Shown piece after piece: positions 36,681 through 49,521 of a stretch of 64,000 bases of DNA. The notes below the pieces were generated by a model. The model had not been told where the DNA came from. It made no database searches and was given only the letters and a program-made list of their open reading frames with translations. Position 1 is the stretch's first letter. Each line of letters begins with the position of its first letter. The position numbers were made by a program, and so were the translations under genes. The stretch is taken from NCBI GenBank assembly GCA_036345935.2, contig JADWOT020000001.1:19509098-19573097 (forward strand), read 5' to 3'. The stretch is from Taenia hydatigena (lineage: Eukaryota; Platyhelminthes; Cestoda; Cyclophyllidea; Taeniidae).

Positions 36681-38780
36681 ATAAGTTGGGCGTTGAACAA
36701 CGTTACTGTTAAATTTAGTGGCCGAATTTACCTGTGTGAACACCAGCCTCATCTCTCCCTATTCACCCTGGAAGTTATGACATCGCGCTGCTCTATGGGA
36801 TGCCTTTTAAGTAAGGTATTAAGGATTTTATAGGTAGACATAGATTTAAAAGCGGCATTGTGTGCAATAAAAGAGATCTGCAAACCACCTGTTCTTAGTG
36901 CATCACCTCATAACTAAAATCATGTTGGTGGCGCAGTTATTTACGGCAGTCGGCGTTTGTCACTGCAAATTGCAAAATCACCTAAAGGATGCACGATTTG
37001 TGTTACCTGCGTGTAGTTGAAATGTAGGAGAAATGTAGAATTAGGTCGAAGTAATGCAGATTACCTCCTTATTCGGTATTGACATCTCATCGTATCTGGT
37101 GCCCTTGGGCAGTGCTGTGATAACGATGAGCGAACGACCAGCAGCCCATGTGGGTCCAGCTCGAGACAAATGCGCTCCCCATGCACGCAAGGCATCGTAA
37201 GTAAGCATGTCCGTGGGATCCACTTGCATGAGTGCGATCCGCCCTTGCTTGATCCTGCCGAAGTTCTTAACGCCCACTACGAGTAAAGAAGGGAAACAAC
37301 TCGCATGGGGATCAAATTGATCGCGTACCGTCCAAATGATCTTCCAATGGCTCTAGTAATCTCGTAAAATTTGTCGCCGATGTGATATGGACACTAGTTA
37401 AGAGTTCAAGCACGCTGTGCCTGTTTCTGGAGAGGCGAAGTGTTGATAGGATTGATTCTAATATCTCAGGAATGTAGGAGATGGTAGTGTGTAAATCGTA
37501 GAACAGCGCAATACGCCTCTATCCATTGTTGACGAGATAGACAAGAATGCCTCATAGAATAGTCTTGCGCTGAACTACAACAGATACCGCAGCGATGGGT
37601 GGAGTGGGTGAACCGTGACTACTGTCGGTGAGGTGGTTGACAAAGATAGAGGTGGAACCCAACACTTGACCGTAGTAGGAGATCTGGTAGAGTTGAGATC
37701 GTTGCGGCTCCTTTGGGTTACCAAGATTGATCCATTCGTTCACCAAATTACAGTCGCTAGCTAAGGGAGGTCCCAGTAACACGCTGAACCCCGCAGAGTT
37801 TAACGCGTTTTGCTAAAATTGCAAAACAATTATTTCACTGCGCTCGAAACACATGTACATGTGAAATAAAATATTTTCATTCTCTCCACCGCTACTTGCA
37901 ATGACGTGTGCCACAATTGGTTAAGGATGAAAATGCGGAAGCAGAGGGATTTGTAAGGAATAAACTTAACAAACCTAGATGGGGCTGAGTGATTTAAAAT
38001 GGGCGAGCAATGAATCAATGTTAAATTCCAACTTAAAAGTATTGCCAAGAATTTGCACAGATGCTGACATTTCAGTGTTAGACTTATTAGTGAATGCTAA
38101 CACCTAGCTCTGACGCTGATTACTTTTCTATTTCATTGATGGTTATTTGGGTAGTAGAGATGGGATAAACACAGCATTCGATACTGTTACGAGAAGGCGT
38201 TAGAATGCGGAGGTAGTGAATGTCACCATGCTATTTCTTTCTATAAGCAACTCGATTGTAGGAATTGAGGTAGCTCTGCTGTCACGTAACGTGGTTACCA
38301 TTCCACCACATCTCAAAATTGAGTATGATGATGCTGGATGAGTTGGTGGTTAAGTAACATGTGTTTGCCTTGCATTAGACGCGTTCACATGGCACTCACA
38401 CGTACAAGGTCACCTCAGCGTGAGTGTCAACACTACTCGAGAGGCTGTCAAATTCTACCACGACGAACCTGTAAGCTTTGCAGAATTTCGTACAGCACGC
38501 TTGCTCTCGAGGCCTCCTGCATTGAGCATTCAGACACCCGTATGTACTCCAGAGCAGCAAAGAAACTTGTCTCACCGTTCGCCGACATCAATGAGCGCAC
38601 GTAGTGCACAGCTGCGGCGACGCTGCGAGCGATGTTGAAGTGCTCCATATCGGACGAGCACCCAGGGTCAGAGACGAATGTGTAGATAGTGAGAAGATTT
38701 CGACCACTCGAAGAAACCTCATTTTCTTTACCGAGGACGTCAAGGATGGTCAAGGTGATCAAGAAAGCGACCAGAAGCAT
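36681..38780 (-). CDS. Cyclase gene part 1: signal peptide and ligand-binding domain
   Basis: The start is ATG at 38780, with a hydrophobic signal peptide (MLLVAFLITLTILDV) followed by the receptor domain. The first two exons join as LQSLQ-QNALNSAGF, and the third starts RRIALFYD, the conserved strand of periplasmic-binding-like receptor domains. The fourth carries GRIKQGRIALM and ends at AAGGAG|GTAATC. Three short exons (37006-36945, 36803-36767, about 36731-36681) are proposed from phase alone and are less certain. Introns vary from 35 to 656 nt. The region lies outside the cell and would bind an unknown ligand. The frame is intact in the firm exons. Confidence 0.7.
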
Positions 38781-38799
38781 CTCGTTTTATCGAACGATT

Positions 38800-41120
38800 T
38801 TGTGGGGAATTGAAGAGGTGTGAAATCGTTTCAATTTATATGTAAGCGGTTGATGTTAACGCCCCTTCTTAATGCACATAAGCAATTAATGTAGGCGATA
38901 ACGGAGCTAAAGTTTGCCTGGCATGATGGGGCAAAAGATGCTGAAGTATTTTATTAGCGAATTCGTTGCAGCTATTTAACACACTAGGAGAGGTTGGAAG
39001 GTTGCATGCATGGAGCTTAATAAACTGCTCCCATCAAAATAACCGATGGGTAGGCCAGTGCATTAACTTTATAAATAGCTGGGGCGATCTTGCTGACAAA
39101 ATAATCTAACATCTTTAACTCAATTATGTCACGCAAACTCCAATTCCGTCAACGCCTGCATTAATTGCTTTTGTGAGTTAAGAAGGGACGTTAATATCAA
39201 CCGCTTGAATACAAATTGAACCTATTCCACACCTCCCCTAATTCTCCAATACAAGTTGTTCTACTGATAAATCTACTTGGACACTTTAAAGGAACGCTGG
39301 GCTGTCACGAATCAGTCGTTCTTGAGATGATGTTTCCGCTGAAGACTTTGCAAAGCCCCAACAGCTGTAGCAGTAGTGAAAGATCATGAAGGAGAGGCTG
39401 CTGTGCGATAGATTTTTCCACCACTTTCAAAGTCCTTTACAACCCTACTTTTGCAAGGGCTATAAATTTTACTTACTTGTTGAGCGAGAAAAATGCGACC
39501 ATGCAACTTGTAACTCGTTTGGGACACACAGATGGAGGTCTGGATGGAGGAATTGCTGTTAATGTAGGCTAGTATGGAATGGGTGCAATTCACATGTTTT
39601 GGCATGACTAGGAACACTGTTCACGGCGGCAGATTTGACCTGGAGAATAGTCACATGGGTGGAATGTATATAAGGTGCTTCGCGAAGGCTCATTTATGCC
39701 GTGCTCATGAAGTACAGCCAAGCGCAAACTCTAGCGCCAAATTTGCAGAAAGGATAGGATGGCACTTACTTAAGCAACAAGGACACTGTGTAAGTTTCAT
39801 TCGTTCGTTTTATCTCTTCTTAATCTTCTCACGCAGCTGACAATGTTCGCCGATCTAGTCAATGGCTATTATGAGTTAATGCTGTTCATGTGACAGCTGC
39901 TATTAGTTACTAGTTCGTCAACATCTGGTGCGTACAGGCTTCAAATTAATGTCCTCGCATACGTTTGAGACACTGCTTAATTTGAGCTTAGGAAAAATAA
40001 TTTCGCTACAATGGATTTGTATTTTTGAATTTTGTTCCTGTTCTGCATATGCGAATGTGTAGCTATTAATAGTTCTGTGATTCTTTTGGTATCAGATCTT
40101 ATCAACGTGTGACAAGGGGTGAGGCATTGCCGTACGTTCTTCATTTGTGGACAAGAAATCGCCTGCCAAATCGATTGGTTTGCCACCTGAGAGCGGTCAA
40201 AGTATGCCAGACCAAGATCCTTCGTGGAAATTCAATTTTTTCCTTCAGCCAAAAAGATGCTGCTGGCCCTGATAAAAATGTTAATGCCTGCTTTGGTGGA
40301 TAGATGCAAAAATTCGACTAATCTGCACCATTACACAGCAAGTAATACTGCATCATTCCATCCCACCATCTAAATGGCTTTCTTTGTTCTTTTTATTGAT
40401 ATTTTGTTAATGTAACATGCTTGAGGCACTGTATTCCCTTTTAGCAAAATTCGTTTCAGTTCTTGCACTTGTAGACAGGCATGCTCTTAAAGGATTGCTG
40501 GCACTGGCAGCTTTTATTCCTCCCCTTCGAAGAATTTCGACACTTGTTTCGATGCACTAGCACCGCCAAAATGTTGCCTTCTGTATTGATTTCAATTGCT
40601 AACGAGAGTTGCTCTACTTCGAACCCGTTATGTACAATATCCAGATCCATCGCTATGATATTTTCAAGCCTCATAAGGCCACATTGATACTTGAAGGCTT
40701 CCTCTTACGACACGTGTTGAGATGTTAATACTGGCGTCTTTTAACTGGGAAAATTTTATCGGAGCTTGTTTATCCGATTCTGCATCTGTTAGTAAACCTA
40801 AGTAGCAGATGCGCGTTTTCTTGCAAGCTAACAAGCCCAAAAGCGACTATTATAACCATTGATCCAACTTTAGGGTGTAGGACCTGGTTGTCAATCAGAA
40901 TTCAAACGAAAATCTTAAGGCTCTCTAATTTCTCACTGGACCCAGTGGCTGACACTGTTATTTTGTACGACGACGTTTCTCCAAAGCGATTAATGGTCAT
41001 GCTCTCACCCCGTGAACGGGCACACACTTAGTGACCCTGCAGGGTAATGAGTTTTAAATGGCGTTCCACTAGACATAGGAATACTTAGCTCACTACTCGT
41101 CATCGTAGCCAGTTTGCGTT
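38800..41120. other. Intergenic between cyclase and next gene; no gene supported
   Basis: Upstream of the cyclase start. Short frames on both strands (such as 39574-39840 plus and 39617-39384 minus) overlap each other and lack splice partners. No promoter motif can be identified with confidence. Confidence 0.4.
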
Positions 41121-41124
41121 CTCA

Positions 41125-41923
41125 ATGAACATATTCCCCAGAAAGGCACTGTATCCGCTCAACGGTGACAAACTAAAACATTGGTTGATATCGGAGCCAT
41201 GGGAGACCATGACGTTTGTTGCCGCCAAGAAGAAATCGCACAGAGGGGCACAAATGTTTGAGCGGATTCTTCTTGGAAGTTAAGTCTCCCGGTTTCAAGT
41301 TAGTCTTTTCACTTTAGGCCTTCGCATCAAAATTCTTTTTGAATTTCTCGCTCCTCTGCTTACCTCTCTACACATCCCCGCTGCTTGCAGATCACACGCT
41401 ACTCTGCGTCCGTCCGCATACAAAAGCGTACGGATTTTCAAAGGGCATGACTACACAATGCAGGGCACCACGTGCACCTGTAGGCTTGGTGTTTATGTGG
41501 CTGACCGACTAACTCTCAGGCGGATAAGGATGTTACAGTCACCAGGTTTGTTTACGTACGCGCATCTAAAATTTTTATTCGACTGCAACACCCGAGTGGT
41601 AATCTGTAGACTCAGAGAGAATTACGACTTCCCAAGGGCCGATGAGGAGAGACAAAACAGGAATACGGATCTATATGAAGTAAGAAGACGTGTACTTAAA
41701 GCAGAACTGACAAAAAATAGTAGGTGAAAGCGTCATTCTGATCAGATAACGATTCACTCGAGACACACACTCTGGTTGAATTTGAGGTCGAACGCGTTAG
41801 CAGCGATAAATAGAGCCTAGCACTTTACTGAATTTTTATTTTTGCAAGGCACATACTCTATTCAGTTACAATTCCGGGGTTGTTAGAATTAGAATGCATT
41901 CCCACTTGCCTCAGCCCACTTAA
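41125..41923 (+). CDS. Hypothetical five-exon gene, 137 aa
   Basis: Exons 41125-41278, 41391-41479, 41520-41545, 41610-41679 and 41849-41923 join through GT/AG sites with matching phases (1, 0, 2, 0) and end in a TAA. Introns are 112, 40, 64 and 169 nt; the first has a strong acceptor (GCTGCTTGCAG) and the second a CTAAC branch-like motif. The third exon is only 26 nt. The protein starts MNIFPRKALYP, continues with SEPWETMTFVAAKKK, LLCVRPHTKAYGF and a polar segment (RLRENYDFPRADEERQNRN), and ends SHLPQPT. There is no signal peptide or membrane helix. I recognise no family. Five exons closing in phase argue for a real gene; none of this could be checked against transcripts. Confidence 0.5.
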
Positions 41924-42299
41924 CCGCTGATGTCTCTGTAGTTGTTGAGATAATGAATTGCATGCAATGCTCTATTTTTGCCCTATACAGCTATAATTGA
42001 CTAGCATTAGAACCTTAGTTCATCGGTTAGGCAACTATTCCCTCATGATCAGTCTCATGCGAAACTGACAGGAATAAATGGGGCGTGAGAACTGCGGTTC
42101 CATATTGCCTAGCCTTCACAGATTGAGGTCACAGTCATTTGTCCTTTGCTAGTTTTTAGAATAGTAGAATCAGTGATGAATAATTTTTTAGGGTTTATGA
42201 ACGTGGATTAAGCTGGTACAAGCTATTAGCCCCAACTGGTGTCATTATTGCAAACGACACAACCATTGGGCATTGTGAGGGAGATTTCTCTTCAAACAG

Positions 42300-42578
42300 G
42301 TGCTAGCTGTGAACGCATTGAATAGTCATTCTGCAGCTTCAACATTGAGCATCGCATTTCAATTGATCAGAGCTGAAATCCAACCTGTCAATTTATTTGT
42401 TTTATTTGCCCCTTTATTTCGACCTGTGACTCACTCAATAGCAGGACTCATACCTATCATTTTGTGTGCTAATTCATTTATTCATTTAATTGTTGCTCCC
42501 CACTTACCAAACAAAGCATTTTTTAGCATCCTAGATATTTGTTCTGCAAAAAGACATCGCTTCAAAACTACGACATAG
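42300..42578 (+). other. Hydrophobic ORF, doubtful
   Basis: A 92-codon frame after an acceptor-like TTCAAACAG. It is strongly hydrophobic (around LFVLFAPLFRPV and LIPIILCANSF), which AT-rich DNA easily gives by chance. No partner exon found. Confidence 0.15.
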
Positions 42579-43242
42579 TAACTGGTAGCTTTTGCATTTT
42601 GAGATGCTATCCTGGTCCTTTTAGCCTGCATTTGTAGCAGTGTAGCTCGGATGACTGATCAGTCTGAAACTTTGACCGCCTTTGAAAACCAAGGTCTTAT
42701 ACTAAAGAACAACTTGGCACAGTAGCAACAACGATGCCAAATCCCATTGCAGCGATGTACCGATATTCGACTTCAGTTTGCTCTTTTCTACGATTTTGAA
42801 ATAGAAAAATCAGATCCTCATGCTGTTTATTCTCTAGCTGCTCCGGCCACATCCAACTGTCCTCTGATTAATCTCCATGCTTAGCTCTGCTACTATCATG
42901 TTATCTTTCACCGTATCATATTTTTATTGAATAAAATATGTGACGCCCAAAATATTTGATTTTTCACTTATAGAGAACATACGGATTATCACCAGGCATG
43001 CATTTCGAGAGCGAGGCTCTATTGTTGGAAACTTTAAGGTAACGTATACATTGTAGCGACTACACAAAGAGATGATCATTTCGATCCCATAACTTCACAG
43101 TTTTGCCGAATACCACTTCAGTGACAAATGATTAATTCGTTCTTCTTAATGCTTGTTGAGATTTAAGCGAACGCTCAAACAAGTGATGGTATTCCACTTT
43201 CGCCAAAGTGATTTCGAAGTGAACACCTTTGTAAGGTCGTTT

Positions 43243-43708
43243 CTATTGACATTTGAGTCTTTTTAATGTCCTGAAGGTGCGTTTAATTTTTTTGATTAAG
43301 TTTCCAGCCTGACTATAGTAAAACGTTGGAAACCGAGTCTTTTTGGTCCCCAATGGATCTACTTCCATCGATGCTCGCGTGGCTGATTTTAACAATTGTA
43401 CTATTCTCAGTATATCAAACCGTGCCTCCAACTGCAATGCGGAAGCTCGTGCGATCAATCTGCGTCAGAATGCGTGATGTCTGAGGTTCAATTGATTACG
43501 AATTAATAATGTAACTACGCGCTTTCTTGTTGAGAACCACGGTAATTAATGCTTTAACCCTTGCCCCTATTGTGAGTTTTATGTCAACTCTCTGAGATGG
43601 CAATATTAATGAGAGTTGGTTTTGACTCCATCTAAGGTCCATGGCAACTTCTCGTTCTTCGAGGATATTATTGGCGCCCATTGCATCAAAGGATGTCAAA
43701 TTTTGCAT
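43243..43708 (-). CDS. Hypothetical two-exon gene or gene end, about 141 aa
   Basis: Exon 43708-43500 starts MQNLTSFDAMGANN and donates at TC|GTAATC in phase 2. A 40-nt intron (43499-43460) ends in TCTGACGCAG. Exon 43459-43243 continues in phase with LIARASALQLEARFDILRI and ends in a basic tail (KRTFRTLKRLKCQ). A strong acceptor (CATTTTTCCTCAG) lies three bases before the ATG, so there may be an upstream exon and the true start may be elsewhere. The protein is mixed alpha/beta-like and basic at the end. No family recognised. Confidence 0.4.
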
Positions 43709-43890
43709 AGTCTGAGGAAAAATGAGAAAGATTTAAGGTGACATTTCACAAGTCTGCACCGTTTTTAGTGTTTTAGCAAGACCCCATATTTTGCACTTGA
43801 ATCCTCAATTGCATGGGCTGAACTATTTAATTTGAGACTTCCTACTTAATGGCAGGCTCCTTCGTTCAAATTATCACGGTAGCAGCTTGA

Positions 43891-44112
43891 TTGGAATCGT
43901 TCCTTGCTGCCAACGGATTGCACTGCATTGGGGTTCACATACCGGCAGTTCACGCATTGGCATACTCTTTCAGATTACGAGAGCATAACAGTGGTTTATT
44001 GACAGCTGCTATTCTCCATGAGGAGAATGACTTCTCTCGTATATTATTGCGATCAATTCGCTATTCAGATGGCAGCAATAAACCTGAGCTGATGAGCGAA
44101 AGAGGCATTTGA
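43891..44112 (+). CDS. Possible terminal exon, unknown
   Basis: A frame open from acceptor-like AGCAG (43884-43888) to a TGA at 44112, about 73 codons of ordinary composition (for example LREHNSGLLTAAILHEENDF), ending SERGI. The opposite strand is closed by stops here. No ATG and no matched upstream exon were found. Confidence 0.2.
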   Translation: MESFLAANGLHCIGVHIPAVHALAYSFRLREHNSGLLTAAILHEENDFSRILLRSIRYSDGSNKPELMSERGI

Positions 44113-44119
44113 GTGTTGT

Positions 44120-45195
44120 CAGGTTACATCAGTTGAAATTGCTCGTGTTGTTTATTGTTTGCGACTATTTTTTTAGTTGTATGAGGTCATTCTACGCTTC
44201 AATGGTTATGCGGCTTTTGCGGTTTGGGATCGGCTGTGTTTATGCGACTTATGTACGTGACATATTCCAAACATGATGAATTGACAACCAATCCAGTTGA
44301 TTTAGATTCAGACCCCTAATTTTTTTTGAACCACTAATGAGTTTGATCCATTTGCAAACCCCTCTCGATGTAAAAACTGCAATTGTGTCCAGTCTGTCAG
44401 CAAAGCCGAAAAAGTAGGTAGACATTCCTCCAGGCCTCCAGAATTTGCTTACCTCTTCGGAGGCCTATTTGAGTGGAGAGGCTTAAGTGAATTCCTGTGC
44501 TGGGCAGGGAAGGTTAAAAGGAAATGAGAAATGGCTTATTGACCATTCACTCCTTTTCCTTCCGGCACAAAGTGATGCGGAAATGGGTGCTGTAATAGTA
44601 CTGGACTCTCATTGAAGTTGCCAAATCAAGGTTTTGTACCTTTAAACTGGACCTCTTTTTTGCCCCTTCGATTTTGAAATGCATCCGCCTTCCTCATCCT
44701 TTCAACCCTTCTTGTCTTATCCTATTGTTTTCAGTGTGCTCTTCTTATCGATCTCTGTTCTCTGGACACTGAAAGCTTGCGGTTAACCTGTGCTTAAAAC
44801 AAATCAAGATATTTGAATCTTAGCGAATTGGCACTTGAATCCCCGTGTACCGTATAGCGAATTTCGTTGTGTAACTCGCGGGGGCAGAAATAATTAGACA
44901 AATAGGTTATCATGTCAAAGGCTAGCATTATGGCTCGCTATGAAACTGTCTTTACTTACATGAGTGTACGTAGGTGAACTAGAATGACCTTAGAGGTGTC
45001 CTGAAGTCTTAGGTCTGGTCATCACAACAAAGTGCTGTTCACGTTCAGACTGATAACGATGCCACTAGCAGTGTGCATATGCTTCCAAGTATAGTGAAAC
45101 CCAAATCATTCTTTGTGGCTCATTTGTCACTGATGGATCACGGTTCTAAACGAAATAGAGATAAATCAAACGCCATTTAACATTTCCTCCAGATA
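44120..45195. other. No gene seen
   Basis: AT-rich sequence with only short frames on both strands. Confidence 0.4.
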
Positions 45196-45202
45196 CAGAC
45201 AC

Positions 45203-45412
45203 TCAATCGTCAGCCATTAAAATACGAGTAGGTTTGAGTGCATGGGTCGAGTCCTCCGAGAAGAGTGCTCGGATGTTTCTGCTCAACAGTCGTCCATTCG
45301 CAGCTGTACCCGCAGTTTTACGTAGTTGGCCAAGCATTTCGAAGTGGCCAAATTGGAGTGTATTAAATGCACGAACTGGTACAGTGCGAATTAAGAGTGT
45401 GACTTCGATTTT
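45203..45412 (-). CDS. Possible terminal exon beside a gap
   Basis: After an acceptor (ACGTTGCTTTAG) the minus strand is open for 69 codons to a TGA: IEVTLLIRTVPVRAFNTLQF, then GHFEMLGQLRKT and RALFSEDSTHALKP. The composition is protein-like, while the plus-strand frame in the same place is low-quality. An upstream coding-like piece (LIPSGAGVIYR) sits against the N gap at 45542, but I could not join the two in phase. Family unknown. Confidence 0.25.
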   Translation of the reverse strand, partial: KIEVTLLIRTVPVRAFNTLQFGHFEMLGQLRKTAGTAANGRLLSRNIRALFSEDSTHALKPTRILMADD

Positions 45413-45541
45413 CTAAAGCAACGTGGCCTAACTCACTAGTTGGTCAGTTTTCACACTTCCATAAACAGCTTGGTAAAACTAGTTTGGACGCGCTGACAAA
45501 GACTGCAACCTATAAATGACACCGGCTCCAGACGGGATCAG

Positions 45542-45641
45542 NNNNNNNNNNNNNNNNNNNNNNNNNNNNNNNNNNNNNNNNNNNNNNNNNNNNNNNNNNN
45601 NNNNNNNNNNNNNNNNNNNNNNNNNNNNNNNNNNNNNNNNN
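45542..45641. other. Assembly gap, 100 N
   Basis: 100 Ns within the core, immediately upstream (on the minus strand) of a likely coding fragment ending at about 45500. Confidence 0.95.
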
Positions 45642-45699
45642 TGAGTCACTTTATTGGGTGGTCTAAGCACAGGTTCGTCGCAGACTACAACCGGCCGTA

Positions 45700-48150
45700 T
45701 TCAACCATCAGGCAGCAGTCCTAGTATTTTAAAATCTCAGCAAATAAGGATAATCTTTGTAAAGGAGCATACAATGCAGGCGGTAGTCTTGCAAGCATTC
45801 TGATGAAATCTAGCACACATAGCATTAGTAAAGAAAGTTTGGATTTTACAAACAAATGACAGTCGACTAAAAAGAGTCTTCATAATTTTCGGCTAGTTTA
45901 AAGAATAGGAAAAAGAGGCAAATATCTAAGCTGAATTTCAGTGCCTATTGATTAGCCAAATAAATGTTCAGTTTACTTCCGTCAGCGTTTATAATAGGAA
46001 AGGGAAGAGAACTTGCAGTTCGAACAAAGTTGACGTCGCGAAATCCCCTCTCCATCTTTTCCGCAAGATCACAACGAGCAAATAAACCACTGGTGCTGCA
46101 TATCCCGCCATCTCATGAGATCATTCGTCTCCACCATCTACAGTACCTGCACGCTCCATATCACACCGACGAACTGCCACGTCACCAAATCCATAGCCTC
46201 AACGGAAGGCACAAAGGCAACAGCAGTGGCACCACAACCATCAGCATTAGTGTCCTCGATTTCAGAACCGACAACAGTAATCAGCAAGTCGGTGGCACCA
46301 TCTGCCTACCACCTAAAACAAAAGGAGTACAAAGAAGTACAGTTGGCGGGCGAGGGCTATTAGTGGAATGAGGAATTTGGCAAAGGAGACATCACCCGCG
46401 CCAGCGCTAAGTGCAGCACTGCAGCAGCAGAAGGTGATTGGCATGTCGGGGAGACTGTTGACGGCTAATCCAAATTGGCGATCTTGGTGATGATATTGCA
46501 GAAGGAAGCTCAAAGTTGTTAAGACGTGTCGCTTCAATCGCCATGTGTCAGCCATCGCCTTTGTCGCATCGCACTCCTTGTCAGTTAGGAAAGTGGGGAT
46601 AACGGTAAAAATCGATGTTACGGATTAACGAGGTATAAAGGCGGTTCGTGAAAGTGACAGCAGGATAGATGAAAAAACTTACAATCAGGCACTGAAGGGT
46701 AACCGTTAACTCAAAAATGAATAATTATAATGTCAAAGCACTGCAATGAAATCGGTATTTGCATTAAAGTCCATTACACAAACGCCTTGCTGAGCTCATG
46801 ACAAAGACTAGCCCAACATTTCTGCGTAACGCCCTCACTATATGCGAAGCAGATGCAAGCTTTTTACTTCATTCCTTTGAGGCAGAGCCTGCAAGAGAAT
46901 TGACGTCAGAAATACTTCTGATCGGCCTCGTTAGTGCATCCGCCACCAACTCGCCTCTGTGAATTTACAAGGACAAGTTCTACCTCCCCACTGAGACACC
47001 ACGATGACTAGGATGGATGTTGACTACCATCACTCACGAACGTAATGTTTTCTCACGTGCAGCTCATACGCCTTGCTGCCATCTTCGCTGCAGAGTGCTA
47101 ACTTGGGCCAAACCACACAGACAATCAGTTGTGCCAACTCAACCTAACAACTGAATCGTTATGGGCACTAATGCCTTATTAACCATTAACAATTAGAAAA
47201 CACTGAATGCCAATGACAACACTACTATAATCCAACGGAGATGCATGGAAGGAAATGAAAAAAAAAACACAACAGAGACTACTGTTGTGGCGCTCCACAG
47301 ATGAAAGATAGGCCACGAAGTTGCAAAAGGGACACCGCGGCCCTGCGTGTTCATCGGCTAGCTCGTGTCCAATGCAAGCAACATCTAGCTAAAGAGGCCA
47401 CCAAATGACCGATTCATAGAGTACGTTAGGAAAAAGGATGAACCCTCAAAATATGACTTCACCCATCCTCTTTTCAAAGGACTCACAACAGCTTAGATAC
47501 TCCATTGTTTTTTTTTCATCAAAAGCTCGTTTGCATAAAATAAATGCATTTATTCACCAAGAACACCCCTACGTGTGTTTCACTTCTCCAATCTCACCCA
47601 ATATGCTTATAGCACTTCACATCAGCCAATTATACCAAACAAATAAGGAAAACGCGTTCGAGAGACGACATTAGGCCACTCTGCATTAATCAGCGCATCA
47701 AATGCATGCAACGTTGGTAAGAAGAGAATGAACACTTGCTGTACCTCCTACAAGGCAACAGTCGCCAAGACCTCAGCTGCACTCACGGCCGAGAAAAGAG
47801 GCGAGGAAAGAATCCATCTCGTGACACCTGAAGTCCCACCAAGGACGCAACACCGCGAGCCTTCGCCTTCACTGCATTTCTCCACCTCATCCAAGGAGTG
47901 CTAAAGTAATCCCACCTTATCAAATTGTGCAGCAAGCTTTATGATGAAAGAGTGCCAAGTCTTTTGGCGCACCAGCGACTGTACAGAGAAGAGGGAGCAT
48001 TGATCATATCCTTTACAACTGAAAAATGGCGTGTAGTAGCATTTCTCGGAAGCGAATAAATCAAATCCATATGCTGAAATCATTCCAGCTCACCGCCTGC
48101 TGCTCAAGACATGTAATTTACTTAGAAAGCTATCAAATTCCCGCATGAAT
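45700..48150. other. No firm gene; overlapping open frames near 46000-46370
   Basis: At 45964-46371 two plus-strand frames are open at once, both Ser/Thr/Pro-rich, so neither is convincing. The rest holds short frames only. Confidence 0.35.
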
Positions 48151-48157
48151 AGGCCTA

Positions 48158-48473
48158 AATAATATCACGAACTAGAAATAAACCATCGATTTATGATTCG
48201 AGCATTTTCGAGTCCAAGATATTTCGCATCTCCCCTCACGTCCACGCTCAGACGATTCCTAGTGTTATGCCATCTCTCAGTGGAACGATGGATGACGTCA
48301 CACCCAAACCGTCTTCCCACCTTCCCAACAATCATAATTCTTTATCCATTCACCGAAGTCAGCATGCAACTTTTCATTTGCACTTGTCGTTGCAGTCAGC
48401 AACTTCTTTATCGACTAGAGCAAAGGAAAGGAAGCCATGCGAACGCCACATGATAAGTGAACTCCCACAATGA
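48158..48473 (+). CDS. Possible terminal exon, about 104 codons
   Basis: Open from about 48158 without a start codon to TGA at 48473. The frame is rich in Ser, His and Pro (for example MDDVTPKPSSHLPNNHNS) and ends MISELPQ. A second plus-strand frame is open over much of the same stretch, which weakens the case. No family recognised. Confidence 0.2.
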
Positions 48474-49521
48474 ACTACTAGAATGACTGCAGCCAACAGT
48501 TTCAGTTCAACTATGTGCTAGAGACGAAAACCTGGGGTAGAGATTTGCACCACACAATCGCTGCATTATCCGCTTACAGTTTCCTCGAATCAATTTTGAC
48601 GTTTCTTCAATGAATGCCACATAACCAGGAAGGTTACCTCTGTTTCGTCTCAATCAGTTCGACTGCTCTCAAGCGGCAAGTCCATCGATTTAATACGCGA
48701 TTCATTGCCCACAAATGAAGTAGTGGTAACAAATAATAGTAAATTCAGACTCCTCACCCTTCATCATGACTTGCAAAAGACTTACAACAGCCAAAATCAG
48801 CAGACATCACCCTAATGTAAAATGCGCTTAGGCATTTAATTGGGCGAGTTAACAGAATCTTAGCCTTACACGAACCACGAATTCAGCAAGCCTCGAAATT
48901 CGCTAGCCACACTTTCATGTCAATAATAAAGGGTTACCTATGTATACGCATAAAATAAGTCAAAAATTTCAAATATGAATACTCACATACCTGGACTCGC
49001 TAGCACCAGCCACGAAACATGCACAGCGACGAGCACACTCAGGTCATCCCTTCGTATACGCCGCTAGCCACACAAGAAGGGTATTAGAGACGATTAGAAC
49101 AAATAGTTGTTGCAGGAATTCTAATCTACCTTAAATATCACAGCAAAAACATAACTTCTCTTTTTTAACCAATAAGACTAAGCAAATGCAGTTTTGCAAG
49201 GCATTTGTAGGACACTCTAAACACAACGTTATAATTTTAATGATTTTCACGCCACAAACAAGGTCTCGGTGAGTCGTTCTCTAGGATTTTCTTTGATAAC
49301 TAGCGACCTTTATGTCAAGTTTGATTTATCTGGTTTTTGACATTCCACACTTGTTATTGATATAATAGTGTAATGCTTACGTTTCCTTAGACGTACGTCG
49401 TAAGCAAAAGACACGAACACAAATTGAATCTCTTTGTTGAGACACAGGCAATTCTGCAACACACTGATAATACGCTAGTGATCAGCCGTTTCGTCTAGGA
49501 TGATTAAGGCGTCTCACAGTA

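Larger units (their letters stand above)
30449..38780 (-). pseudogene. Receptor (membrane) guanylyl cyclase, damaged copy
   Basis: Membrane guanylyl cyclases turn GTP into cGMP when a ligand binds outside the cell. Exons on the minus strand, joined in phase: 38780-38469, 37812-37588, 37518-37329, 37276-37065, 37006-36945, 36803-36767, about 36731-36681, about 36640-36002, 35960-35849, 35764-35603, 34696-34514, 33869-33798, 33714-33558, 33516-33314, 32941-32817, 32773-32633, 32489-32297, 31919-31745, 31323-31225, 31156-30983, 30572-30449. The junction into the exon ending at 36002 is unresolved. Signal peptide, receptor, membrane, kinase-homology, coiled-coil and cyclase parts are in the normal order. 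Lesions: TAA at 31091-31089, a frameshift shortly after, three splice sites without GT or AG, and two lost active-site residues. I infer a recent pseudogene; draft errors or an inactive paralogue are alternatives. Confidence 0.85.

Noticed and set aside
45964..46371. 135-codon ORF as a gene
   Set aside because: A second frame on the same strand is open over the same bases, and no splice structure or domain favours either.
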